A stretch of DNA of 21,531 nucleotides. Origin: AWTP1-13 sp035253505 (GTDB lineage Bacteria > Pseudomonadota > Alphaproteobacteria > Rhizobiales > Hyphomicrobiaceae). Under the pieces are notes generated by a model. It had not been told where the DNA came from. It ran no database searches and saw only the letters and a list, made by a program, of their open reading frames with translations. Both the position numbers and the translations under genes were made by a program. This document shows, piece after piece, positions 6,893-14,465 of this stretch (position 1 is the first letter of the stretch; the number at the start of each line of letters is the position of its first letter). Location of the stretch: NCBI GenBank assembly GCA_035253505.1, contig DATFCC010000435.1, forward strand, positions 1-21,531, in the 5' to 3' direction.

Positions 6893-8101
6893 ATGGCGAT
6901 CTTTTCCAGCGCGGGGCGTCCGGCCGTCAAGCCGCACCTGCACATGGCCGATGAGCATTGTCCCTGGTGCGAGCAGCCCATTCCGCGCGGCAAGTTCGAG
7001 GAGATCACGCGGCGCATCGAGGCCAAGGAGCGCGAGCAGCACGCCGAGGTGCAGCGGCGCCTGAAGGCCGAGTTCCTGCAACAGACGGCCGCGCTCGAAG
7101 CGAAGGCGAAGGTTGCGCTCGAAGCCGCGCGCGCCGAGGCGGCAGCAGCGGCGGAGCAGCGGGTCGCCGCCGCCAAAGCCGAAGCGGCACGGACGGCGGA
7201 AGCGGCCATGCTGGCAAGGCTCGCCGAGATCCAGTCGCGGCTGGGCGCGGCCGAGCAGGCCAAGGCGGCGGCACACGAGCAACTGGAGGCATTGCGGGCC
7301 ACCCAGGAGGCGGAGCTGGCCCTTCGGCTGCAGGAGGCCCAAGGCGCCCTGCAGCGGGAGAAGGATGCCGCCGTGCTGGCCGAGAAGGCCAAGGTTCTCA
7401 AGTTGCAGTCGGAGCTTGCCGACATGCAGCGCAAGCTCGAGGGCAAGTCGGCGCACGAATTGGGCGAAGGATCAGAGGTCGACCTGTTCGAGCAGCTCAA
7501 AGCCACGTTCGAGGGCGACCGCGTCCAACGCGTTCCCAAGGGCGTCAATGGCGCCGATGTCATCCACGAGGTCGTGCACAACGGCAAGGTGTGCGGCAAG
7601 ATCATCTACGACGCCAAGAACCGCGATGCCTGGCAGAACGGCTATTGCACCAAGCTGAAAGCCGACAAACTGGCCCAGGCCGCAGACCACGCGATCCTCT
7701 CCAGCAACAAGTTCCCGAAGGACAGAAGCCAGATCCACGTCCAGGATGGCGTGATTGTCGCCAATCCCGCCCGCGTCGTGGCCATCGTCGAGATCCTGCG
7801 TGACCAGATCGTGCGCATGCACGAGCTGCGCATCAGCACCGAGGCGCGCGAGGAGAAGACGGTGGCGCTCTATGCCTTCGTCACGTCGGACCATTTCAGG
7901 CAGCTCGTCGAGCAGGTGGAGGCCCAGGCCGTGAAGATGCTCGACCTCGACAGCAAGGAGCAGGAGGCGCACCGGCGCATCTGGGATCAGCGCGGCAAGC
8001 TGATCCGCTCGGTGCAGAAGGCCCGCAGCGACCTCACCTTCGAGGTCGACCGCATCATCGGCACCGCCGGCAACGGGCCGGAGGAGGACCAGGCGGCATA
8101 G
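6893..8101 (+). CDS. DUF2130 coiled-coil protein with nuclease-like core
   Basis: 402 residues. Order: a short N-terminal metal-binding-like knuckle HCPWCEQPIP (Cys23, Cys26); a long Ala/Glu/Arg-rich coiled coil, about 35-190; the DUF2130 domain, about 195-345; and a charged helical tail. In the domain, EVDLFEQLKATF, NGADVIHEV (Asp222) and GKIIYDAKNRDAW (Asp240-x-Lys242) resemble the E...D...(D/E)xK pattern of PD-(D/E)xK nucleases. The nuclease link is inference; the family has no settled function. The ATG at 6893 follows AGAGGAGGG with 9 nt spacing; the open frame upstream lacks coding character and crosses the promoter. It is probably cytoplasmic. The SOS-box-like operator suggests induction by DNA damage. 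Confidence 0.9.
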   Translation: MAIFSSAGRPAVKPHLHMADEHCPWCEQPIPRGKFEEITRRIEAKEREQHAEVQRRLKAEFLQQTAALEAKAKVALEAARAEAAAAAEQRVAAAKAEAARTAEAAMLARLAEIQSRLGAAEQAKAAAHEQLEALRATQEAELALRLQEAQGALQREKDAAVLAEKAKVLKLQSELADMQRKLEGKSAHELGEGSEVDLFEQLKATFEGDRVQRVPKGVNGADVIHEVVHNGKVCGKIIYDAKNRDAWQNGYCTKLKADKLAQAADHAILSSNKFPKDRSQIHVQDGVIVANPARVVAIVEILRDQIVRMHELRISTEAREEKTVALYAFVTSDHFRQLVEQVEAQAVKMLDLDSKEQEAHRRIWDQRGKLIRSVQKARSDLTFEVDRIIGTAGNGPEEDQAA

Positions 8102-8104
8102 GAT

Positions 8105-8191
8105 GTAGGTTGGGTCAAGCGTCAGCGCAGACCCAACATGCGTGGCATTGTACCCGGCTGTTGGTTCTGCGCTTCGCTCGACCCAATCTAC
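8105..8191. repeat. Paired palindromic (REP-like) repeat between convergent genes
   Basis: The element is bounded by GTAGGTTGGGTC (8105-8116) and GACCCAATCTAC (8180-8191), inverted with one mismatch. Inside, the left unit forms its own 8-bp hairpin (GTTGGGTC 8109-8116, GACCCAAC 8130-8137). The right unit forms an imperfect one (TTGGTTC 8161-8167, GACCCAA 8180-8186). The two units are thus head to head. It fills the gap between the DUF2130 stop and the rpe stop, so it probably also serves as a two-way terminator. Confidence 0.65.
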
Positions 8192-8194
8192 CCG

Positions 8195-8860
8195 TTAGGC
8201 CGCCCTGTCAGCCGCCGCGCGGATGGCGGCGATGTTCTCCGCGTACTTGCCACCCTTGAACGCCGCAGAACCCGCAACCAGCACATCGGCGCCGGCGCCG
8301 GTGCACGTGCCGGCATTGTCGGGCGTGACGCCGCCGTCCACCTCCAGATGGATCGGGCGCGTGCCGATCAGGGCGCGCACGCGCTTGATCTTGTCGGTCA
8401 TGGCCGGAATGAACGCCTGGCCGCCAAAACCGGGATTGACGCTCATCACCAGGATCAAGTCGAGCCGGTCGAGCACGTAGTCGATGGCCGTCTCCGGCGT
8501 CTGCGGGGTCAGCGACACACCGGCCTTCTTGCCCAGGGAGCGGATGAGTTGCAGCGACCGGTCGAGGTGCGGCCCGGCCTCGGCGTGAACCGTAATGATG
8601 TCGGACCCGGCCTTGGCGAAGGCCTCGATGTAGGGATCGGCCGGCGCGATCATCAGGTGGACGTCGAGCGGCTTTTTGGTGTGCGGCCGGATGGCGGCCA
8701 CCACCATCGGCCCGATCGAGATGTTGGGCACGAAATGTCCGTCCATGACGTCGACATGCACCCAGTCGCAGCCCGCGGCATCGATGGCGCGCACCTCCTC
8801 CCCGAGCCTGGCGAAATCCGCAGACAGGATCGAGGGTGCGATGAGGATCGGTCCGGCCAT
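8195..8860 (-). CDS. rpe: Ribulose-phosphate 3-epimerase
   Basis: Cytoplasmic TIM-barrel enzyme interconverting D-ribulose 5-phosphate and D-xylulose 5-phosphate in the pentose phosphate pathway (and the Calvin cycle where present). The 221-residue length is typical. The metal and catalytic residues are all visible: His35 and Asp37 in WVHVDVMDGHFVPN, His68 in LDVHLMI, and Asp175 in LEVDGGVTP. The phosphate-binding loops VNPGFGGQ and VAGSAAF are also present, as is the N-terminal APSILSADF signature. A GGCGGAAG-like ribosome site precedes the ATG at 8860. It lies 74 bp downstream of rimK on the same strand, with a palindromic repeat between, so co-transcription is possible. The identification is very secure. 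Confidence 0.97.
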   Translation of the reverse strand: MAGPILIAPSILSADFARLGEEVRAIDAAGCDWVHVDVMDGHFVPNISIGPMVVAAIRPHTKKPLDVHLMIAPADPYIEAFAKAGSDIITVHAEAGPHLDRSLQLIRSLGKKAGVSLTPQTPETAIDYVLDRLDLILVMSVNPGFGGQAFIPAMTDKIKRVRALIGTRPIHLEVDGGVTPDNAGTCTGAGADVLVAGSAAFKGGKYAENIAAIRAAADRAA

Positions 8861-8896
8861 AGCTTCCGCCCACGTTTGCTCGCTCGCGTCTCACTC

Positions 8897-8924
8897 ACCC
8901 TCTCCCGCGCGCCTGCGGGGGAGA
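8897..8924. repeat. Palindromic repeat in the rimK-rpe gap
   Basis: CCTCTCCC (8897-8904) pairs with GGGAGAGG (8917-8924), with a 12-nt GC-rich loop that can extend the stem (CGC/GCG). The same CCTCTCCC/GGGGAGAGG motif recurs at 21329-21348. It lies on the transcript between rimK and rpe, where it may stabilise mRNA ends or partly terminate. Confidence 0.55.
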
Positions 8925-8934
8925 GGTCAACCCT

Positions 8935-9840
8935 TCAGCCCGCGCCCCGCGTCCTGGTTGCGCCGCGTTGGGCGTTCCGCTCCAGGAACTCGATCATGGC
9001 GGCAGCGACATCGACGCCGCTCGCCGATTCCATGCCCTCGATCCCGGGCGAGGAATTCACCTCCACCACCACCGGGCCGCGCCGCGAGCGCAGCAGGTCG
9101 ACACCGGCGACGTTGAGGCCCAGCACCTCGGCGGAGCGCACGGCCGTGCGCTGCTCCTCGTCGGTGATCACCACCGGCATTGCCTTGCCGCCGCGATGCA
9201 GGTTGGCGCGGAACTCGCCGCTGGTGCAGGACCGCATCATGCTCGCCACCGCCCTGCCGCCGATCACGAGCACGCGGATGTCGTTGCCTGCGGCCTCGCG
9301 AATGTACTCCTGCACCAGAATATTGGTGTTGGCCGCGCTGAAGGCCTCGATGATGGACTTGGCCGACGCCGCCGTCTCGGCCAGGATCACGCCACGGCCC
9401 TGCGTCCCCTCCAGCAGCTTGATCACACACGGCGTGCCGCCGACCTCCTTGATGACGTCCTCCGCCCGACGCGGGCCGTGGGCGAACGCGGTCACCGGAA
9501 GCCCGATGCCCTCGCGCGCCAGCAGTTGCAGGGCACGCAGCTTGTCGCGCGAGCGGCCGATGGCGACGCTTTCGTTGAGCGGGAACACGCCCTGCACCTC
9601 GAACTGGCGCAGCACCGCCAGCCCGTAATGGGTGATGGACGCGCCGATGCGAGGAATGACCGCATCGTAGAGGGGAAGCATCCGCCCGCCGTGCCAGAGC
9701 GTCGGCTTGCTCGACGTAATGTTCATGTGCACGTGGAGAGTATTGATGACGTCGATCTCGTGACCCCGCGCGCGCGCCGCCTCCATGATCCGCCGGTGCG
9801 AATAGAGGCCCGGGTTGCGCGCGAGCATGACGAGTTTCAT
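8935..9840 (-). CDS. rimK: RimK, ribosomal protein S6 glutamate ligase (ATP-grasp)
   Basis: ATP-grasp amino-acid ligase that adds glutamates to the C-terminus of ribosomal protein S6. The 301-residue length matches the family (about 300). The ATP-binding loop VIKLLEGTQGRGVILAE (Lys141), the strand ILVQEYI, the substrate block FRANLHRGG, and the metal ligands in VAGVDLL (Asp248) and VVVEVNSSPG (Glu260, Asn262) agree closely with RimK. The ATG at 9840 is chosen over the longer frame because it gives the normal N-terminus MKLVMLAR and has AAAGG 7 nt upstream. The gene for its target, S6 (rpsF), is not in the window; the neighbour is rpe. Some RimK relatives modify other proteins, so the exact substrate is inferred. 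Confidence 0.94.
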   Translation of the reverse strand: MKLVMLARNPGLYSHRRIMEAARARGHEIDVINTLHVHMNITSSKPTLWHGGRMLPLYDAVIPRIGASITHYGLAVLRQFEVQGVFPLNESVAIGRSRDKLRALQLLAREGIGLPVTAFAHGPRRAEDVIKEVGGTPCVIKLLEGTQGRGVILAETAASAKSIIEAFSAANTNILVQEYIREAAGNDIRVLVIGGRAVASMMRSCTSGEFRANLHRGGKAMPVVITDEEQRTAVRSAEVLGLNVAGVDLLRSRRGPVVVEVNSSPGIEGMESASGVDVAAAMIEFLERNAQRGATRTRGAG

Positions 9841-9993
9841 CGAAGCCTTTCCCGCTGCCGCAGCCCGGTCTGCCCAGGCCGCGGGTCTGGCCGTCTGATA
9901 GACCAAATCACGATGTTGGGCCAAGGGCACTGCGGGCGTGGCAAATGCGGGACCACCGCCCGGCTTTGCGAACCTGCGGCGCAATAGGCGAAG

Positions 9994-10044
9994 CCAGCCA
10001 ACAGCCGGCGGCCGGCGCGCCTATCTTGTTGATTTATTGGCTGG
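9994..10044 (-). terminator. Inverted repeat at the end of the small membrane-protein gene
   Basis: CCAGCCAA (9994-10001) and TTGGCTGG (10037-10044) form an 8-bp stem. The loop contains a second GC palindrome, GCCGG-CGG-CCGGC (10004-10016). The stem overlaps the last codons and stop of the gene on the minus strand. It is a plausible terminator isolating it from rimK; it lacks a T-tract. Confidence 0.4.
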
Positions 10045-10255
10045 TTTGGGCGGCGTCACCAAGGTTGGCCGGCCCGGCGGTGGCTTCGTCCGGGTCGATG
10101 CTGGCGTAGAAGAGCCACATGCCGAGGATCACCATCGCGGACATCATGAGCAGCCAAAGGCCGAAGCGCCGCAGGGCCCAGCCGAGTGAAACGATCTGGG
10201 GGGCAGGTGCGGCCGCCGGCAGCGCGTCCTCCGATACGTCCTGATGAGAAGACAA
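10034..10255 (-). CDS. Small single-pass membrane protein with TTG start
   Basis: 73 residues and no recognised family. A hydrophilic, Pro/Ala-rich N-terminus (about 1-27) leads to basic ALRR, then one transmembrane helix at about 31-52 (FGLWLLMMSAMVILGMWLF), then a short acidic tail (IDPDEATAG). Arg29-Arg30 before the helix predict the N-terminus inside the cell. The frame runs further upstream to 10426, but the TTG at 10255 is preceded by a perfect GGAGGT (complement of 10262-10267) with 6 nt spacing, the best ribosome site in this stretch, and the upstream extension has no protein character. It may be co-directional with rimK and rpe. Function unknown. Confidence 0.65.
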   Translation of the reverse strand: MSSHQDVSEDALPAAAPAPQIVSLGWALRRFGLWLLMMSAMVILGMWLFYASIDPDEATAGPANLGDAAQTSQ

Positions 10256-10433
10256 ACCCCCACCTCCCCTCGTGCGCGCAGGCACGGTGTTGCTGCAAAT
10301 CAGGCCCCGTCGGGAGGATGTTTGAAGCGCCGACTTAGGCTCCGTCAAGGCGACGCATAGGCGTGCCGCCGATCCGCCGGTGCTTCTCGACACGGGCTGT
10401 GGCGGGGAAGTGACAAAACCGCTCACAAGCCCG

Positions 10434-11927
10434 TTACCGCACCCGGCGACCGAAGAGCAGAATCGCTCCGAGCGGAAGAACCAGGCTCAAGGCATACGCG
10501 GTCACCACCAGCGCGGGCAGGTTCGCGTAGTGGCCGCGATCGACGTGAAAGATGAGGTTGAGGTACTTGGTGCCGAGCGCACCGGCGGTCAGCGCCATGT
10601 TCATCAGCGAGGCCATCAGCGCGAACCACGTGGCGCGATGGCTGGCCGGCGCGTAGACGGCAATGAGCGTAAGCAGCGGAATCATGCCGAGCTGGTCCAG
10701 CGGCGAGACGGCCGCAGCATCGAAAAGCGCGATGCTGCGCGCGCCGATGCCGAACAGTCGCTCCGTGACGGTGTGGAGCTGGAACACCAGGACCAGCGTC
10801 GGCAGCGCCAGCACCGTGCCGACGATCGTCAGCCAGAGCAGCACCTGCGGCACCGGCCTGCGCGTGATGAGGTCCGACAGCAGCCAGGCCCCCGCGATGG
10901 CGATGACGGCCCCGATCTGCTGCAGCGTGCCGTAGAAGGCCTCGTCGAACCCCAGCACATCGATGGTGAACCAGCGATAGCCCTCGCCGACGCCGGGGGT
11001 CGCGCGAAAGGCGAAGATGATGAGGCCGGCGTAGACGATCCGCATGCGGGTGGCGTGGTCCACCTCCTGCGTGACGCGGTCGAGCATCCATATGACCACC
11101 GTCATGGAGACGACGAATATGACCTCCTGGTTGTAGGCAAAGCCGCTGAAGGCCATGGCGACGACGAAGGCGCCGAACACCATGCCGCCGCCGAGGATGC
11201 GCCAGTCGGTCGGCCGCCGCTCCTCGCTGGTCTCGAGGCGAACCAGCAGCGCGCCCGTGACCGATATGAGGGGCACGAGGAGGCCGCACAGGAACACGGT
11301 CGCATACGATACCCACGAGGCGAGCCAGCCCGATACACCAGCCACCGAGAAAATGCCGAACGCCAGCGCCAGCCGGCCCAGCACCTGCACCATGCCCAGG
11401 TCATGGTCGATCTCGGCCTTGGCGCGCGGCGTGCCGTCGGGGTTGCGCTTCGGCACCACCTCGGTGCTCATGGCGTCGGCAACGACGTCCTGGATGACGG
11501 ATCCCGTGACGATGACGAGCGCTGCGATCACGTAGAGCTGGTCGGGCGGCAGCACGCTGATCCACCCGCCGGCCGCTCCCGCCAGCACGATGAACCCGAT
11601 GGCGACGAGGCTGGCCCCCAGGAAAACGTACGCGCGCCGTTGCGAGCCCAGCAGGGCGACCGTGTCGACCAGCTCGCCGAACACCATCTTCACGGTCCAC
11701 GGCAGGCTCAGCCAGACCGCGAGCGCCGATAGCTCCGCCGGAGTCCACGTCAGCGCCTGCTTGATCCAGAAGGTTTCCGCGACCGCAGTCAGGCCGAGTG
11801 CGCCGTACGCGAAATAGACCATGAGAAGGGGCAGATACTCGCGGCGCATGGCGCGGATCGGCGCCAGCAGCGCGTTCTCAATCTGCTGCTTCCAGTAGCC
11901 GGCGTGCGTGGGGCTGACGGCGTCCAT
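10434..11927 (-). CDS. MFS transporter, BT1/folate-biopterin transporter-like
   Basis: Inner-membrane transporter of 497 residues with about 12 hydrophobic segments across its length. The loop between helices 2 and 3 reads LPWTVKMVFGELVDTVALLG followed by SQRRAYVFLG (about 75-104). With VIQDVVADAMSTEVV (about 145-159) this resembles the folate-biopterin (BT1/FBT) branch more than sugar or drug MFS groups. The substrate is unknown; pteridine or folate transport is only a suggestion. The ATG at 11927 begins MDAVSPTHAGYW and has only a weak GGA upstream. The same frame stays open to 13799, but that part is antisense to cpaC and not protein-like. It is divergent from cpaC. Confidence 0.85.
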   Translation of the reverse strand: MDAVSPTHAGYWKQQIENALLAPIRAMRREYLPLLMVYFAYGALGLTAVAETFWIKQALTWTPAELSALAVWLSLPWTVKMVFGELVDTVALLGSQRRAYVFLGASLVAIGFIVLAGAAGGWISVLPPDQLYVIAALVIVTGSVIQDVVADAMSTEVVPKRNPDGTPRAKAEIDHDLGMVQVLGRLALAFGIFSVAGVSGWLASWVSYATVFLCGLLVPLISVTGALLVRLETSEERRPTDWRILGGGMVFGAFVVAMAFSGFAYNQEVIFVVSMTVVIWMLDRVTQEVDHATRMRIVYAGLIIFAFRATPGVGEGYRWFTIDVLGFDEAFYGTLQQIGAVIAIAGAWLLSDLITRRPVPQVLLWLTIVGTVLALPTLVLVFQLHTVTERLFGIGARSIALFDAAAVSPLDQLGMIPLLTLIAVYAPASHRATWFALMASLMNMALTAGALGTKYLNLIFHVDRGHYANLPALVVTAYALSLVLPLGAILLFGRRVR

Positions 11928-12296
11928 GACGGTTCCAGCTCTGGAGGCGCTCTGAGACTGCGAACATGGCCGCGCGCCGCGGTGAGGGCAAGGCCACGCA
12001 CGCGCGCCAGGCGCGAATCGCGGCGCCTCGCGAATCGCACGCATCGCGCATGCAAGGTCCGGGCTGAACCATTGCCGGTCTTGGACGCAGCCGTTGTTCA
12101 CAGCAATCGCCCGCGCCGAACAGGCACGCAGCTTTGCAACGTTTCCGATCGGGGCGTGTCGCCGATCACGTGCGACAAACCTGTGGGCTGAATGTGGGCA
12201 AGCTGGGGGAGCAACCATCCGCTCTGGAGCCCGGTAGTTGCCTGCCGCATGACTTGCTCCGTTCGGAACAGGCGGGCAAACGGGGGAAGCCCACAC
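11928..12296. other. Divergent intergenic region between the MFS gene and cpaC
   Basis: 369 bp without a credible gene. It holds a direct repeat of CGCGAATCGC (12012-12021 and 12029-12038, 17-bp period) and a hairpin GATCGG/CCGATC (12148-12153, 12162-12167). A structured cpaC leader follows (12208-12260, listed separately). GGGGGAAG (12282-12289) lies 7 nt before the cpaC ATG and is its ribosome site. I could not pick convincing -35/-10 boxes for either direction. Confidence 0.5.
12208..12260 (+). promoter_or_regulatory. cpaC leader with mutually exclusive hairpins
   Basis: Segment GCAAC (12211-12215) can pair with GTTGC (12237-12241) around an inner GCTC-TG-GAGC stem (12221-12230). Alternatively GGAGCAA (12208-12214) can pair with TTGCTCC (12254-12260). 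The two stems share bases 12211-12214, so they exclude each other. This could be a leader switch or chance; no ligand or protein site is recognised. Confidence 0.25.
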
Positions 12297-13733
12297 ATGA
12301 GCCAGTTGCGGCATCGCCGCAGGAGTGTTCGGCCCGCCTGGGCGGCCCTCGCCTTCGCGTGCGCGGCCCTGGGCGCCGTTGCGGCGGCCATGGCACAGGG
12401 GAGCCCGGACCCCTGGCCCGCCATCGAGCCCGGCCACCGCTCGAACCTCATTCTGAGGCCCGGAACGCGCTTTCCCGTCGCCAAGCGCATCACCATCGGG
12501 CTCGACAAGTCGATGCTCATCGAGCTGCCGGTCGACATGAAGGACGTCATGGTCTCCAAGCCCGAGGTGCTGGATGCGATCGTGCAGAGCCCGCGCCAGG
12601 TCTACCTGGTCGCCAAATCGGCAGGTGACGGCAACGCGTTCATCTTCGGCCCCGATGGCCAGAAGCTCGTCCTGCTCGAGGTGACGGTGGCGCGCGATCT
12701 CGCTCCGCTCGCCGACGCGCTGGCACGCCTCATTCCCGGGTCGCGGATCAAGGTCGAGGCCGTGGGCGACAACGTCGTGCTCACCGGCAGCGTCATTGAG
12801 CCCGTGGATGCCAATCGCGCCGCCGACATTGCCGGCCGCTACACGAAGAACAAGGATGCCGTCGTCAATATGCTGGCGGTGGGCACCAAGGAGCAGGTGC
12901 TGCTCAGGGTGCAGGTGGCCGAGATGCAGCGCGATGCCGTGCGCCGTATCGGCGTCAACGTGCCGTCGGCCGTGCTCAACACCGACATCACCTTCACCAA
13001 GGTCATCCAGGATGGAGAGGCGGTGTGGGGGCCGGGTCCGCGCACCCTCGGCCGCCTGGTCGAGAAGCTCGAGGGCGCCGGCCTCGTGCGCATGCTCGCC
13101 GAGCCGACCCTCACCGCCGTCTCCGGCGAGCAGGCCAAGTTCCTCGCCGGCGGCGAGTTCCCGGTGCCCATCGCCGGGCGCGACGGACAGACCACGGTTG
13201 CCTGGAAGACCTTCGGCGTGAATGTCGCCTTCAAGCCGGTGGTGCTGAGCGAGGGCCGCATCAGCCTGACGATCGCCTCGGAGGTGAGCCAGCTTTCCAA
13301 CGACGGGGCCGTGGTGACGCGCGAGATCGCCATCCCCGCTCTGAAGGTGCGCCGCGCCGAGACCACAGTGGAGCTGCCGAGCGGCGGCACCCTGGCCATG
13401 GCCGGCCTGCTCTCCGACGAGACGCGCCAGAGCGCCGAAGGCGTGCCGGCCATCAAGGACCTCCCCGTCCTCGGCGCGCTCTTTCGCAGCAACGCCTACA
13501 AGCGCAAGGAAAGCGAGCTCGTGATCCTCGTTACGCCCTATCTCGCCGCGCACGCCTCCCGGCGCGAGTTCGCGCGCCCCGACGGCGGATATGCGCCGGC
13601 CCGCAGCCTGCGGGAGTTGTTCATGGGGCAGATCAACCGGATCTACGGGCCGCCGGGCTACGTGCCCAAGGGGCGCTACGAGGGCGACTACGGATTCGTC
13701 ATCGAATATCCAGATGCGGGAGTGAAGGGATGA
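12297..13733 (+). CDS. cpaC: CpaC, Tad/Flp pilus outer-membrane secretin
   Basis: Forms the outer-membrane channel for a Tad/Flp type IVc pilus. 478 residues. An Arg-rich signal peptide ends near AMA|Q (about residue 33). Next comes the pilus-formation N-terminal domain (about 50-125: RITIGLDKSMLIELPVDMKD, VYLVAKSAG), then a BON-like segment (about 140-185: LIPGSRIKVEAVGDNVVLTG), then the secretin core (about 200-430: RVQVAEMQRDAVRRIGVNV, MLAEPTLTAVSGEQAKFLAGG). The secretin signature VPAIKDLPVLGALFRS is at about 383-398. The ATG at 12297 gives a proper signal peptide. Its stop overlaps the cpaD start (ATGA, 13730-13733). cpaB, which usually precedes it, is absent. Confidence 0.93.
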   Translation: MSQLRHRRRSVRPAWAALAFACAALGAVAAAMAQGSPDPWPAIEPGHRSNLILRPGTRFPVAKRITIGLDKSMLIELPVDMKDVMVSKPEVLDAIVQSPRQVYLVAKSAGDGNAFIFGPDGQKLVLLEVTVARDLAPLADALARLIPGSRIKVEAVGDNVVLTGSVIEPVDANRAADIAGRYTKNKDAVVNMLAVGTKEQVLLRVQVAEMQRDAVRRIGVNVPSAVLNTDITFTKVIQDGEAVWGPGPRTLGRLVEKLEGAGLVRMLAEPTLTAVSGEQAKFLAGGEFPVPIAGRDGQTTVAWKTFGVNVAFKPVVLSEGRISLTIASEVSQLSNDGAVVTREIAIPALKVRRAETTVELPSGGTLAMAGLLSDETRQSAEGVPAIKDLPVLGALFRSNAYKRKESELVILVTPYLAAHASRREFARPDGGYAPARSLRELFMGQINRIYGPPGYVPKGRYEGDYGFVIEYPDAGVKG

Positions 13734-14455
13734 AACGCACCGCGCGCCACAACCGCCTGCGAGCCGTCCGGGCCCCGGCCGGCGGCAAGCTTGCCGCAAT
13801 GGCCGTGATTGCGATGGTCACTTCGGCTTGTGCTGAGTTGCGCAATGCCGAGCTGCGCCAGGACGCGGTCGCGGTCGGTCTCAGCGACCCCGCGCTGCGC
13901 CATCCCATCGGCTTCACGCCGCGCGCGGAAAGCCTCGAGGTGGAGGTCCCCGCGGGCGCAGACGGGCTGAGCCCAAACCAGCGCGTCGACGTCTACCGCT
14001 TCCTCAACCGCTACAAGCGCGAAGCGACCGGACGGCTGGCGATCACCACGCCCTCGGGCGGCGACAAGGCGGCGATCGCGCGTTCGCTGCGCGAGGTCCA
14101 GCAGCAGGTGTCGGAGGCCGCCATCGACTATCGCCTGCTGCGCGATGGCCCCTATGACCCGCGATCGGCCGGCACGCCTGCGATCAAGCTCGCCTACAAG
14201 CGCCCCGAGGCTGTGCCTCCGGTCTGCGGCGACTGGACCCGCGACGTCGGCCGCAACGAGGAGCGCATCCCCTATCCGAACTGGGGATGCGCCACCCAGC
14301 GCAATCTTGCCGTGACGGTGGACAATGGCCGTGACCTCGGCCAGCCGCAGGCTGAAGATCCACGATCCAGCGAGCGCCGCAGCGCCGCCTGGTCGGCGTA
14401 TCAGGACGGCGGCGCCGTCGCGCAGGCCGAACGGGGTGCGAACGCGGGCAAATGA
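13730..14455 (+). CDS. cpaD: CpaD, pilus assembly lipoprotein
   Basis: Outer-membrane lipoprotein that accompanies the CpaC secretin. 241 residues. A basic N-terminus leads to a hydrophobic stretch ending in the lipobox-like MVTSAC (Cys34), the likely lipidation site. The body contains features typical of CpaD: IGFTPRAESLEVEVP, VDVYRFLNRYKREATGRLAITTPSGG, VPPVCGDWTRDVG and PYPNWGCATQRNLAVTV with its Cys pair (in VPPVCGDW and NWGCATQ). The extended, low-complexity C-terminus (RRSAAWSAYQDGG) is also common. Translational coupling with cpaC through the 4-nt overlap supports equimolar production. The genes for ATPase, platform proteins and pilin are not found on either side. Confidence 0.92.
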   Translation: MKRTARHNRLRAVRAPAGGKLAAMAVIAMVTSACAELRNAELRQDAVAVGLSDPALRHPIGFTPRAESLEVEVPAGADGLSPNQRVDVYRFLNRYKREATGRLAITTPSGGDKAAIARSLREVQQQVSEAAIDYRLLRDGPYDPRSAGTPAIKLAYKRPEAVPPVCGDWTRDVGRNEERIPYPNWGCATQRNLAVTVDNGRDLGQPQAEDPRSSERRSAAWSAYQDGGAVAQAERGANAGK

Positions 14456-14465
14456 GAGGAGGAGG

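Noticed and set aside
8138..9628. 496-codon plus-strand open frame across rpe and rimK
   Set aside because: It is antisense to two well-identified genes and has no recognisable motif.
9841..9984. Longer RimK N-terminus
   Set aside because: The 48 extra residues are not part of the family. The start at 9840 has a ribosome site and matches the usual RimK length.
11928..13799. Minus-strand frame that extends the MFS gene to 1121 codons
   Set aside because: The extension is antisense to cpaC, Arg/His/Asp-rich and not protein-like. The MFS protein begins naturally at 11927.
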